NCBI RefSeq assembly: GCF_014639315.1 | Contig: NZ_BMFY01000002.1 | Location: forward strand, 1 to 64,000 | Direction of reading: 5' to 3' | DNA length: 64,000 nt | Source of the DNA: Sediminivirga luteola | GTDB lineage: Bacteria > Actinomycetota > Actinomycetes > Actinomycetales > Brevibacteriaceae | Part shown: positions 45,386-53,986 of the stretch, piece after piece | Numbering within the stretch: position 1 is the stretch's first letter | Layout: each line of letters begins with the position of its first letter | Program-made: the position numbers and the translations under genes | Notes under the pieces: generated by a model | Seen by the model: the letters and a program-made list of their open reading frames with translations, nothing else | What the model was told of the DNA's origin: nothing | The model's database searches: none

Positions 45386-45418
45386 TATCGTTTTTCGATA
45401 CAGTATCGAAAAACGATA
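45386..45418. promoter_or_regulatory. 33-bp perfect inverted repeat made of two tandem palindromes; probable XRE operator
   Basis: TATCGTTTTTCGATA (45386-45400) and TATCGAAAAACGATA (45404-45418) are each 5-5-5 palindromes, and together they form one perfect 16-1-16 inverted repeat. TTGACA at 45378-45383 is a consensus -35 box, so the repeat covers the -10 region (CAGTAT at 45401-45406, 17-base spacer). A related half-site ACGATAAG follows at 45428-45435, mirrored by CTTATCGT at 45384-45391. An autoregulated switch by the XRE protein two genes on is likely. Confidence 0.7.
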
Positions 45419-45448
45419 TATTGACTAACGATAAGTCCGGAGGCGAAC

Positions 45449-46081
45449 ATGAGTCCCAGCACAGATCCCGCACGTAGTGGCACCGGCAAGCCTCGCGCAA
45501 AGGGTGCGGGCGCGGGCGGCGAGTACCTCGTCCTCCTCCCCGCGGTATTCCTTGCCGGCGACGTCCTCGGCAGCATCGTCCGGGCCGTCAGGCACCGGGA
45601 ACTGGATGTCACGCTCGACTTCACCGATGACGCAGCCGCCAGCGCCCTTACCGAGGGCACGGCAGTCCCCCTACGGGGCATGGCGGAACTCAGCATTCCG
45701 TTCGGCGACCTGGCCGGCGTCACCATCGGCATGCTGATCGCGGCCAAGATCATCCTCGTCCTCGGGCTCATCATCTGCTCCTGGTGGGCAGGGCGCGTAC
45801 TGAACCGCGTCGCCGAGGGCCGGGCCTTCGCCGACCAGCCCATCATCGACCTCGGCCGCATCTTCTGGGTTGGGGGCTCCACGCTCATGCTCCACGGCGG
45901 GCTGCTCCTCCTGGGCAGCAATCTGGCGACCCGGGATCTGGGCCTCGCCGAACACGTGAACAACAGCGTGTCCACGCTGGACATCTTCACGGCGCTGGCG
46001 ATCCTAGGTGCCGTCGAGGTCGTGCGCCGCGCGTTCGTCTCCGGGAAGAAGGCCCACGACGAGCTGGAAGGGGTCATCTGA
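45449..46081 (+). CDS. DUF2975-type membrane protein
   Basis: 210 residues with four membrane helices (about 27-48, 88-115, 140-163, 178-197). VLNRVAEGRAFADQPIIDL and the topology match DUF2975 proteins, which are typically encoded just before a small Cro/CI regulator. The extracellular loop of about 40 residues is acidic. CCGGAGG at 45437-45443 precedes the ATG. Function unknown. Confidence 0.75.
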   Translation: MSPSTDPARSGTGKPRAKGAGAGGEYLVLLPAVFLAGDVLGSIVRAVRHRELDVTLDFTDDAAASALTEGTAVPLRGMAELSIPFGDLAGVTIGMLIAAKIILVLGLIICSWWAGRVLNRVAEGRAFADQPIIDLGRIFWVGGSTLMLHGGLLLLGSNLATRDLGLAEHVNNSVSTLDIFTALAILGAVEVVRRAFVSGKKAHDELEGVI

Positions 46082-46082
46082 G

Positions 46083-46337
46083 GTGTCACCCTCCAGCCCC
46101 GCGCCGCACGCGAGAATCGTCTGCCATCTAGACGAACTGCTGCAACGAAGAGGCATGACCCTGACCGAGCTCTCCTCGCAGGTCGGCGTCAGCCTGGCGA
46201 ATCTCTCGGTGCTGAAGAACAACCGCGCGAAGGCCGTGCGTTACACCACCCTCGTCGCCCTGTGCCAGGCGCTCGACTGCCAACCCGGCGACCTGTTCAC
46301 GATGGAGGCCGTGGCTGACGTGCCAGGCCACGACTGA
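46083..46337 (+). CDS. Small XRE/Cro-CI regulator (YozG-like)
   Basis: About 84 residues. LDELLQRRGMTLTELSSQVG then VSLANLSVLKNNRAKAVRYT and TLVALCQALDCQPGDLF are the YozG-type HTH. GTG 46083 starts one base after the DUF2975 stop with GGAAGGGG upstream. Probably binds the tandem palindromes in front of the pair. Confidence 0.85.
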   Translation: MSPSSPAPHARIVCHLDELLQRRGMTLTELSSQVGVSLANLSVLKNNRAKAVRYTTLVALCQALDCQPGDLFTMEAVADVPGHD

Positions 46338-46367
46338 GGCGCGGCGAGAGCACGCGGGCATGGAAGC

Positions 46368-46395
46368 GGGGCGCCCCGCATACGCGAGACGCCCC
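46368..46395. terminator. Possible terminator between XRE gene and nuclease gene
   Basis: GGGGCG (46368-46373) and CGCCCC (46390-46395) can pair. Inside lies part of the palindrome GCGGGGCGCCCCGC (46366-46379), so alternative stems are possible. Located between convergent genes; no clear T-run. Confidence 0.4.
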
Positions 46396-46420
46396 ACATC
46401 CTTGTGCTAGTGCTTGCCGG

Positions 46421-49400
46421 TCAACCGTTCTGACGGCGGCTGACGCACAGGGCTGCTGCGCCGGCTGCGATCAGCGCCAAGCCCGCGCCCAGACCAGCCA
46501 GCTCGGCACCAGTCCGCGGCAGGCTACTACCCCCACCGCCACCGGAACCGTTATCACCGCCGGAGCCAGAACCGCCGTCACCGTCGCCGGAGCCGGGCTG
46601 ACCCGGATCGGCGTCCTCTGCGACCTCGAACGACGCCGACAGATCCGTGCCTTCCACACCCACGGTGTAGCTACCCACATACACGGCAGGGTTGGCCGGG
46701 TTGTCCCCATAGATCACGAACTCCGCCACACCCTCAGCATTCACTTCAACCGTCTCAGACAGGCCCGTGACGTCGCTGCCGTCAGGGACCACGGTGAACG
46801 TCACGCTCTCACCGGCGGTGAACCCGCTCGCGGTGGCCCTCACGCCCTGCTCCGGATCCACGAACGCCTCCGGAGTGACCCGCTCCGGTGCCACGCTCAA
46901 CGCCGGCTCGGCCGGGGCGTCATCGGCGAGGACCTCGAACGGCGTGGAGAACACCACTGTCTCACCCTGGAACACCGTGAACGTGTGCTCACCGGCGTCG
47001 ATCTCCGGGACGGTGAACCTCACCGCACCCCCGTCCACCGTGGCGGTGCCCAGGTCGACCGGGTCGGAGTTGAACTGGCCGCGGAGCTCTTCACCTTCGT
47101 ACTCCTCCAGTCCGGTGACGGTGATCGGGTCACCGGGATGACCGGAGGTGACATCCACCTGGATACCGGTACCGGGCTCAGTCGGATCCGTCGTCGGCTC
47201 GGGCTCAGTCGGATCCGTCGTGGGCTCGGTCGGTGCCGGGGTGGTCGGCTCCGGCTCCGTGGGTGCCGGGGTCGTCGGTTCCGGTTCGGTCGGGTCCGTG
47301 GTGGGCTCCGGCTCCGTCGGGTCCGTGGTGGGTTCCGGCTCCGTGGGTGCCGGGGTGGTCGGCTCCGGCTCCGTCGGCTCAGGGGACGGTCCCGGTTCCG
47401 TGCCGTCGAACAGGCCCACGATGAGCGGATCGTGGTCCGAGGCGCGGAACGGATCCGGTGCGTACAGCTCGGCGACGTTGTAGTTGTACCGGCTGTACTC
47501 GTAGGCGACGGCCTCCACCGAGTTGATCTGCCAGATATCGGCTCCCTGCACCGCGTCCCGGGCAGGGCCCTCCAGCGCCAGGATGTGGTCCAGGCTCCCG
47601 GTGCGTCCGCTGAACACGTAGGTGGACTTGTCCGTGAGCTCCTGGCCGATGTTGTGGTAACCGGCCTCGTAGAACACCTGCATCGGGTCTTCCTCCGTGT
47701 AGGAGTTGAAGTCACCCAGCAGATAGACGCTCTCAGTCCCCAGCTCCTCGCGCAGCTCCTCGGCGAAGGACACCAGCGCGGTCGCCTGCGCGACGCGGTC
47801 CGCGTTCGAGGCGCCCTGGCCGTCACCGGTGTCCTCATTGCCCGGACCCGAGCCGGAACCCTTGGACTTGAAGTGGTTCACGATGGCCAGGAACGCGTTC
47901 TCCTCCTCCGGCTCCCCCGAGGCGTCCAGCGGGGCGAAGGCCTGCGCGAGCGGGGCCCGCGCGTTGTGGAAGGCGTCGTCGATCTGCGCCGCCGAGTCTC
48001 CGAGGGGAGCGACCTCCGCGGGCTGGTAGATGAAGGCGGTGCGGATGACATCGTCGTTCTCCGGCAGTTGCTCCGGCGAGCGGATGTAATCCCACCTCTC
48101 CTCACCGGCGTGCTCGTTGAGCGCCTCGACCAGCTGCGCCAGCGCGGCATCGCGGTCCAGATCGAAGCGGCTGGAGTTCTCGATCTCCTCCAGCGACAGC
48201 ACCGAGGTGTCCATGCGGTTGATGGCCTCGACGATCTTCGCCTGCTGCCGCTCGAAGCTCTCCGCGTTCGCCGCGCCGCGGGCATCGCAGCCGCCGCGGA
48301 CCGTGACCGGATTGCCTTCGCGGTCGTTGTAGTACTGGCAGCCGTCCAGCTGATCGCCTGTGGTGATGAAGTAGTTCAGCACGTTGAAGCTGGCCAGAGT
48401 GATCCGCCCCGGCACCTCCAGCGGCGCGTCCTGACGGGTGTCCTCGATCAGCACCGGCTGCGCTGCCTCCGCATTGTCCCCGGTCAGCTGCTCGAGCGGC
48501 TGGAACCGCCAGGCGTCGAAGCCGTAGCCGAGGACGACCGGCGAGGTGAAGGACACCTGCGCGCCGACCCGCGGGGAAGCTTCCGGGTACAGGTACGGAA
48601 ACGGCGTGCCCTGCGCCTGGCTGTTGTTCATGTAGTTCCAGCTGCTGCCATCGTCCAGAATGACCTCGCGCTCGGCGTTCTCCGCCTCGACGGCGAGGGC
48701 CTCGTCCGAGAGCGGCGGGGCCACATCGGTCGGCTGGCGCAGCGGCTCCTCGCCGAGGGCCAGGAGCAGCTCACCGTACTGGTTCGCCTGGTAGTTGTCG
48801 CTGACGGTGAAGACGTCCTCCGGCTGCAGCAGCATGCCCTCCAGCGCCTCCCGCTCTTCATCGGTCAGCGGGAACGAGGCGACGGGCTTGGGTGCTTCGA
48901 CGGCCTCGTCCAGGACGCTCGCGCCGCCGGCGGCGACGGTGATCTGAGTCTGCCCGTAGTACTCCGAGACCTGACCGGTGACCTCGACGTATTGGCCGGT
49001 CTGCACGTCGTTCACCGTGGCCGAGGAGTACACGAAGATGCCGTCGGAGGCCTCCCGCTCCTCCTCGCCGCCCGTGCCGGGCGTCTGGATGAAGTACCCG
49101 TTCAGCCCGCCCGTGGGGTAGGCGGCGGTGACCACGCCGCGGGTGGTGACGGTCTGGCCCTGCAGGGGGCTCTCCTCCCCGGTGCCCTGGATCTCCGCGA
49201 TGGCGGTGACCTCGCCGGGCTCGACCGGCGGCTCAGTCGGTTCGGCGCCGGGTCCGCCGGGCAGCGTGCCGGGGGTCGGAGCCGCCGAGGTCCAGCTGCC
49301 GTCGACGAGCTGGATGCTCTCCCCGGAGGCGGCGACGGCACCCGTCGGGCTCGCCTCCACTCCGACGACCGCCGCTGGGGTCTGACCGCCGGCAGCACCA

Positions 49401-49879
49401 GTGACGCCGCGGCCGCCGGCAACGCCGCCGATCTGCTGGAAGTCGTGGAGCGTACCTTCGGCGTCGATGACGAAAGCGCTCGCGCCATACGAACCGTCGG
49501 CGGCGGCACCGCTGTTCACGCTGTTGGTGATCTGCACCTCGACCGCGAGGGCGCCGGACTCACCGACCTGTGTGCCCTCGGGCAAGGTGACCAGGTAGTC
49601 CGCGGCCTGCACGCTGCCGCCGCGAGTCACCGAGCCGACCGTCCAGCCGGACAGGTCGGTGCCGGGGTCAGCAGCGACCTCGATGAAGTCCGCCGGGAGG
49701 GTGTAGCCGATCTCGGTGATCGCGGCCGGGTCGGGCAGATCCGGGACGGTGGCGGCGGTGGCCGCGGGGGCGAATCCGACGGCGAGGACGGTCGCGGCTG
49801 CGGCGGCACCCGCGGTGAGAATGGGCTTGCGGGTACGCGGCGGCACGCCGCCCGTACCCTGGGGGATGGATCCGGGCAT
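46421..49879 (-). CDS. Large LPxTG-anchored extracellular nuclease (ExeM/NucH-like)
   Basis: 1152 residues. Signal peptide to about residue 42 (APAATAATV). A lamin-tail-like domain (about 45-190), an OB-fold segment (GQTVTTRGVVTAAYPTGG) and an EEP nuclease domain follow, the last with ITLASFNVLNYF, SLEEIENSSRFD, AIVNHFKSKGSG, YLLGDFNSYTEEDP and ASDHDPLIVG. Then come a Pro/Thr/Glu stalk, two Ig-like domains and the sorting signal LPRTG plus a membrane helix and RRQNG. It would be sortase-bound to the wall and degrade environmental DNA for nutrients or biofilm turnover. AGGAG precedes ATG 49879; the longer frame upstream is shadow. Confidence 0.9.
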   Translation of the reverse strand: MPGSIPQGTGGVPPRTRKPILTAGAAAAATVLAVGFAPAATAATVPDLPDPAAITEIGYTLPADFIEVAADPGTDLSGWTVGSVTRGGSVQAADYLVTLPEGTQVGESGALAVEVQITNSVNSGAAADGSYGASAFVIDAEGTLHDFQQIGGVAGGRGVTGAAGGQTPAAVVGVEASPTGAVAASGESIQLVDGSWTSAAPTPGTLPGGPGAEPTEPPVEPGEVTAIAEIQGTGEESPLQGQTVTTRGVVTAAYPTGGLNGYFIQTPGTGGEEEREASDGIFVYSSATVNDVQTGQYVEVTGQVSEYYGQTQITVAAGGASVLDEAVEAPKPVASFPLTDEEREALEGMLLQPEDVFTVSDNYQANQYGELLLALGEEPLRQPTDVAPPLSDEALAVEAENAEREVILDDGSSWNYMNNSQAQGTPFPYLYPEASPRVGAQVSFTSPVVLGYGFDAWRFQPLEQLTGDNAEAAQPVLIEDTRQDAPLEVPGRITLASFNVLNYFITTGDQLDGCQYYNDREGNPVTVRGGCDARGAANAESFERQQAKIVEAINRMDTSVLSLEEIENSSRFDLDRDAALAQLVEALNEHAGEERWDYIRSPEQLPENDDVIRTAFIYQPAEVAPLGDSAAQIDDAFHNARAPLAQAFAPLDASGEPEEENAFLAIVNHFKSKGSGSGPGNEDTGDGQGASNADRVAQATALVSFAEELREELGTESVYLLGDFNSYTEEDPMQVFYEAGYHNIGQELTDKSTYVFSGRTGSLDHILALEGPARDAVQGADIWQINSVEAVAYEYSRYNYNVAELYAPDPFRASDHDPLIVGLFDGTEPGPSPEPTEPEPTTPAPTEPEPTTDPTEPEPTTDPTEPEPTTPAPTEPEPTTPAPTEPTTDPTEPEPTTDPTEPGTGIQVDVTSGHPGDPITVTGLEEYEGEELRGQFNSDPVDLGTATVDGGAVRFTVPEIDAGEHTFTVFQGETVVFSTPFEVLADDAPAEPALSVAPERVTPEAFVDPEQGVRATASGFTAGESVTFTVVPDGSDVTGLSETVEVNAEGVAEFVIYGDNPANPAVYVGSYTVGVEGTDLSASFEVAEDADPGQPGSGDGDGGSGSGGDNGSGGGGGSSLPRTGAELAGLGAGLALIAAGAAALCVSRRQNG
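47172..47400 (-). repeat. Tandem Pro/Thr/Glu repeats within the nuclease stalk
   Basis: About 75 codons of the units EPEPTTDPT and EPTTPAPT in irregular order, encoding a wall-spanning stalk. The DNA repeats are near-identical, so copy number may vary between strains. This is coding repeat, not a CRISPR array. Confidence 0.85.
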
Positions 49880-50213
49880 GGGAGCACTCCTGAAGTCAGG
49901 CACGGATGGGTGACTAGAGCGTAACGCAAGGCTCCCTGGGAACAGGTGGCCTTCAGTTGAACAGCGCGCGAACGCCCAAGACCCGCCCGCGCCCCATCCA
50001 CCGCGGCACCGCGGAAAACCACTGCCCGGCCGGTCCGGCACAACGGCATCGGCGTCGCGATCGTGCCGCCGGCCACGGCATCGGCGCCAGTGGAAACCTG
50101 GCCGAAACATCCTTGACACAGGTCCTATACACGCGTGGAGAAGAATCGACACGGACCACGCTCCCGGCCCGCGAAAGCGGCCATCGACCCTCAAGCCCGC
50201 AAAGGATCCGCCC

Positions 50214-51353
50214 GTGAGCGAGACGACCGCCATCGACTTCCTGTACCTCTCCGAGCCGGACATGATCCGGGCCGGCGTGACCGATATGGCCGCCTGCGTG
50301 GACACGATGGAGGAGACGCTCGCGCTCCTGCACGCCGGGGACTACCGGATGGCCGGAGCCAACAACGACTCCCACGGCGCCATGATCGGCTTCCCCGAGC
50401 AGCCCGCGTTCCCGGGCATGCCCGCGCACGGCCCCGACCGCCGCTTCATGGCCATGCCGGCCTACCTGGGCGGCCGCTTCGGCACCACCGGGGTGAAGTG
50501 GTACGGCTCGAACGCCGCCAACCGCGACCGCGGCCTGCCCAGGTCCATCCACGTCTTCGTCCTCAACGACACCGAGACCGGCGCGCCGCTGGCCCTCATG
50601 TCCGCCAACCTCCTCTCCGCCTACCGGACCGGCGCCATCCCGGGAGTCGGCGCACGGCACCTCGCCCGCCCGGACGCCACGACCGTGGGCATCCTGGGAC
50701 CGGGCGTGATGGCGCGGACTTCACTGGCGGCGTTCCTCGTCGCCCGGCCCGGCATCCACACGGTCAAGGTCCTCGGCCGCGGCGAGCGCAGCATGCGCGC
50801 CTTCACTACCTGGCTGGCGGAGGAGTTCCCGCAGATCAGCACCGTCACACCGGTCTCGAGTGTGGAGGAGGTGGTGCGCGGCAGCGATATCGTGACTTTC
50901 TGCGCCACCGGCCGCGCCGACACCGTCGCGGAGTTCCCCACCGTGCGACGGGAGTGGGTCAAGCCCGGCGCGTTCCTGAGCATGCCGGCGACGTGCAACA
51001 TCGACGACGCCCTCACCGCGCCCAATGTCCGCAAGGTGGTCGACAACTCCGGCATGTACGAGGCCTGGGCCGCCGAGTTCCCCTACCCGACGCACCCTGA
51101 GGTGGGCATCATCGGCACCAAGTTCACGGATCTGATCGCCGAGGGCACGATGGACAGGACGCAGATGGAGGACATCGGCGCCATCATCACCGGCGAGGCG
51201 CCCGGGCGGAAGGACAATGAGGAGATCGTCGTGTTCTCCGTCGGCGGGATGCCGGTGGAGGACGTCGCCTGGGCCACGACGCTTTACCGGCGGGCGGTGG
51301 CAGAGGGCATCGGCGTCCGCCTGAACCTCTGGGATGCGCCTGCGCTGGCGTGA
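50214..51353 (+). CDS. Ornithine cyclodeaminase / mu-crystallin family protein
   Basis: 379 residues. The NAD-binding Rossmann part is TVGILGPGVMARTSLAAFL. Before it KWYGSNAANRDRGLPRSIHV and SANLLSAYRTGAIPGVGARH are typical. The long N-terminus with NNDSHGAMIGFPEQPAFPGM is not in classical ornithine cyclodeaminases. It recalls a subfamily annotated as a tyramine oxidase subunit; I recall this only loosely. GTG start with AAAGGA upstream. Followed by the first MTOX-like oxidase, so a role in amine or N-substituted amino acid metabolism is likely. Confidence 0.75.
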   Translation: MSETTAIDFLYLSEPDMIRAGVTDMAACVDTMEETLALLHAGDYRMAGANNDSHGAMIGFPEQPAFPGMPAHGPDRRFMAMPAYLGGRFGTTGVKWYGSNAANRDRGLPRSIHVFVLNDTETGAPLALMSANLLSAYRTGAIPGVGARHLARPDATTVGILGPGVMARTSLAAFLVARPGIHTVKVLGRGERSMRAFTTWLAEEFPQISTVTPVSSVEEVVRGSDIVTFCATGRADTVAEFPTVRREWVKPGAFLSMPATCNIDDALTAPNVRKVVDNSGMYEAWAAEFPYPTHPEVGIIGTKFTDLIAEGTMDRTQMEDIGAIITGEAPGRKDNEEIVVFSVGGMPVEDVAWATTLYRRAVAEGIGVRLNLWDAPALA

Positions 51354-51411
51354 GCGGGCAGAATCACGACCAGGACCAGACGAGGAACGACGCCAGACGA
51401 CGCGAGGGACG

Positions 51412-52614
51412 ATGACTCAGACACGAGTGGACGTGGCCGTGGTGGGCCTGGGCAGCATGGGCGCGATGGCGCTGTGGCAGCTGGCCAAGCGCAATGCCCG
51501 CAGCGGCAGCAGCCGGATGACGCTGCTGGGGATCGAGCAGTACGGAGGCGTTCACGCCGCCGGCGCCTACGCCGGGGAGTCCCGCCTGTTCCGCGTCGCC
51601 GCCAAGGAGGGCCGGCTCTACACCCCGGCGCTGCTGCACGCGCGCCGGTTGTGGCAGGAACTCGGCGCCTCCACCGGCCGTGACCTGCTCATCCAGGCCG
51701 GGGCCCTGAGCATCGGCCCGGCTGGGCACGGGGACCTGGAGGCGACGCTCGCCTCGATCGCCGAGCACGAGCTGCCCCATGAGGTGCTCGACCACGCGGA
51801 ACTGCGCGAGCGGTACCCGCAGTTCGCCGTGCGCGAGGAGGACATCGGCGTGCTGGATACCCTGGGCGGCGCGGTCCGCCCGGAGGCAGCCGTCCTGGCG
51901 GCGATGGAACAGGCGCTCGAGCACGGCGCGCAGGTCGCCACCGGCACCGAGGTCACCGCGATCGAACCGGAGCGGGACGGCGTGCTCATCACGACCGCCG
52001 CCGGTGAGCGCATCCGCGCCGGACGCGCCGTGGTCACGGCCGGGCCCTGGACCACCCGCCTGCTGCCTGAGCTGAGCGAGCTGATCGAGGTGGTCAGCTA
52101 CGCGCTCACCTGGCTCATGCCGCGGCACATCGAGCATTTCACTCCGTCCCGGTTCCCCGGCTTCATGCGGGACCTCGACGAGGTGCACGCCTTCGGCGTC
52201 CCCACGCTCGACGGCTACAGCATCAAGATCTGTCCCCATGTGGACCTGCCCGCCGGGACGGACATCGGCGGCCTGACCCTCACCCTGGACCGGGAGCAGC
52301 TGCGCTGGGCCGGGGAGCAGGCCCGGCGGATGATCCCCGATCTGATGCCCGAGCCGGTGCGCTGGTCCGTGCACCCGGAAGGCCGCACGGCCGACAAGAT
52401 GCCCGTGATCGACACCCTGGCGGACGGGCGGATCGTGGTGGCCGGCGGGATGAGCGGCAACGGCTTCAAGTTCGCGCCGGTCTACGGCCAGGCGCTCGCC
52501 GAGCTGGCGCTGGATGGCGCGAGCGAGTGGCGGCACGAGGAGTTCACCGTGGCCGCGCATCAGCGCCGGCGGGAATCCTGTGCGCAACCGCCTGAGAGGG
52601 GCACAGACCGCTAG
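51412..52614 (+). CDS. FAD-dependent MTOX/SolA-like (N-methyl amino acid) oxidase, copy 1
   Basis: 400 residues of the DAO superfamily. VDVAVVGLGSMGAMALWQLA binds FAD, YGGVHAAGAYAGESRLFRVA follows the MTOX pattern, and GMSGNGFKFAPVYGQALAEL is the C-terminal flavin motif. By-eye alignment with E. coli SolA puts Val/His where the cysteine that tethers FAD should be (WSVHPEGRTADKMPVID), so the flavin is probably not covalent. The substrate may be another secondary amine. Starts 58 bases after the OCD-like gene; the HAD gene begins right after its stop. Confidence 0.8.
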   Translation: MTQTRVDVAVVGLGSMGAMALWQLAKRNARSGSSRMTLLGIEQYGGVHAAGAYAGESRLFRVAAKEGRLYTPALLHARRLWQELGASTGRDLLIQAGALSIGPAGHGDLEATLASIAEHELPHEVLDHAELRERYPQFAVREEDIGVLDTLGGAVRPEAAVLAAMEQALEHGAQVATGTEVTAIEPERDGVLITTAAGERIRAGRAVVTAGPWTTRLLPELSELIEVVSYALTWLMPRHIEHFTPSRFPGFMRDLDEVHAFGVPTLDGYSIKICPHVDLPAGTDIGGLTLTLDREQLRWAGEQARRMIPDLMPEPVRWSVHPEGRTADKMPVIDTLADGRIVVAGGMSGNGFKFAPVYGQALAELALDGASEWRHEEFTVAAHQRRRESCAQPPERGTDR

Positions 52615-52615
52615 G

Positions 52616-53305
52616 ATGAAGGGCGTGACTCTCCTCGCCCCGCTTCCCGATGGCCGCACGCCCACCGCTCTGATCTTCGACTTCGACGGGACCATCTGCG
52701 ACTCCGCACCCGGGGTGTTCGTCTCGCTCAACGCCGCGTTCCGCGAGCTCGGCCTGCCCGAACTGCCGGACGAGGAACTGCGGGAGTGGATCGGCCCGCC
52801 CACGCAGGTGTCCTTCCGCGAGCGCCTGGGCATGGACCCCGAGGCGGCGGAGGCGGCCCGCCAGGTGTTCCGCCGCCACTACGACGAGCTGGGCATGGAG
52901 CTGAGCCGTCCGTTCCCCGAGGTGCCCGAGCTGATCCTGGAGCTCGCCGGCCGCGGCGTGCCCCTGGGCATCGCCACCTCCAAGCCCGAGTTCGCCGCCC
53001 GTGCCCTGCTGGAGCAGTACGGCCTGGCCGATTCCTTCCAGGCGATCTCCGGTGCCAGCGCCGATGAGAAACTCAGCTCCAAGGCGTATGTCCTCGGCCG
53101 CGCACTGGAGGGCCTGCAGGCGCGGGACGCCGATGTCTCCCTGCCGGTGCTCATCGGGGACCGCATCCACGACGTCGAGGGCGGACTGGAGCACGGCGTG
53201 GGCACCATCGCGGTCGCCTGGGGCTACGGCCGCGAGGAGGAGTGGGCCGATGCTCTCGCCCGCGTCGCCACCCCCGCCGAGCTCCGCGCCCTCCTGCTGG
53301 GCTGA
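52616..53305 (+). CDS. HAD-superfamily phosphatase, phosphoglycolate-phosphatase-like
   Basis: 229 residues. Nucleophile motif FDFDGTICDSAPG, motif II GIATSKPEFA, motif III lysine in EKLSSKAYVLG, and GDRIHDVEGGLEHGVGTIAV. The cap domain is of the C1 helical type, as in Gph/PpaX. Substrate unknown. It starts one base after the oxidase stop; GTG 52625 is an alternative start. Confidence 0.88.
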   Translation: MKGVTLLAPLPDGRTPTALIFDFDGTICDSAPGVFVSLNAAFRELGLPELPDEELREWIGPPTQVSFRERLGMDPEAAEAARQVFRRHYDELGMELSRPFPEVPELILELAGRGVPLGIATSKPEFAARALLEQYGLADSFQAISGASADEKLSSKAYVLGRALEGLQARDADVSLPVLIGDRIHDVEGGLEHGVGTIAVAWGYGREEEWADALARVATPAELRALLLG

Positions 53306-53328
53306 CACGACCGCCGGGCCGGTGCGGC

Positions 53329-53961
53329 TCAGGTGCCCAGGTATCGTCCGGGGCGGTGGTTGAAGGCCAGCACGATGTTGAGCACGACCGCCCCGGCGAC
53401 GGAGAGCAGCACCAGTGGCGGGGAGACCACCGCGAAGGCGGCCAGCACGACCGCCAGGTCCAGGCTCAGCTGCACATAGCCGGCCCGCCAGCCCAGGCGT
53501 TCCTGCGCCAGCAGCGCGAGCACGTTGAAGCCGCCCAGGCTGCCACGATGCCGGAAGACGACCAGGAGCCCCACCCCGATGATGAGGTTGCCGGCGAGCG
53601 CCGCGTAGACGGGGTGGATCTCGATGCTGCCTATGGCGCGCGGGTGCAGCGCTGACAGGGCCGAGACGAGGCAGACAGCCAGGAGCGTGCGCAGCGTGAA
53701 GCTCCAGCCCTTCTTCCACACCGCGAGCGCCAGGAACGGCAGGTTCACCACGACGAACAGCACCTCGAAGGGCGCCGATGTGGCGTATGTGAGCAGGAGC
53801 GAGAGCCCCGCGGTACCGCCGGTGACCGTTTCGCTGTCCTGGAGCAGGAACAACCCGAAGGACACCAGGAAGGTGCCGGTCAGGAAACCCAGGACGTCTT
53901 CGGGGACACTGTGCTTCAGCGTCTCCGGCGAAGGAGGCGGGGGCGGTGACGGCGCGGACAT
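53329..53961 (-). CDS. YitT/YczE-like five-helix membrane protein
   Basis: 210 residues with about five to six membrane helices. GLFLLQDSETVTGGTAGLSL, HPVYAALAGNLIIGVGLLVV and FRHRGSLGGFNVLALLAQER fit the YitT/DUF161 membrane family, whose function is unknown. It follows the amidase gene by 25 bases on the same strand and may be a transporter for its product or substrate. Confidence 0.75.
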   Translation of the reverse strand: MSAPSPPPPPSPETLKHSVPEDVLGFLTGTFLVSFGLFLLQDSETVTGGTAGLSLLLTYATSAPFEVLFVVVNLPFLALAVWKKGWSFTLRTLLAVCLVSALSALHPRAIGSIEIHPVYAALAGNLIIGVGLLVVFRHRGSLGGFNVLALLAQERLGWRAGYVQLSLDLAVVLAAFAVVSPPLVLLSVAGAVVLNIVLAFNHRPGRYLGT

Positions 53962-53986
53962 GCACACGATGATCTCATGGGCACCC

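Noticed and set aside
47172-47400. Regular repeats that might look like a CRISPR array
   Set aside because: Repeats are contiguous coding units for Pro/Thr/Glu residues, with no spacers and no cas genes nearby.
46985-49924. 979-codon plus-strand open frame opposite the nuclease gene
   Set aside because: It is an antisense shadow caused by high GC3. The minus strand has signal peptide, EEP motifs and LPxTG signal; this frame has no domain and a composition rich in Arg, Gly, Val, Asp and His.
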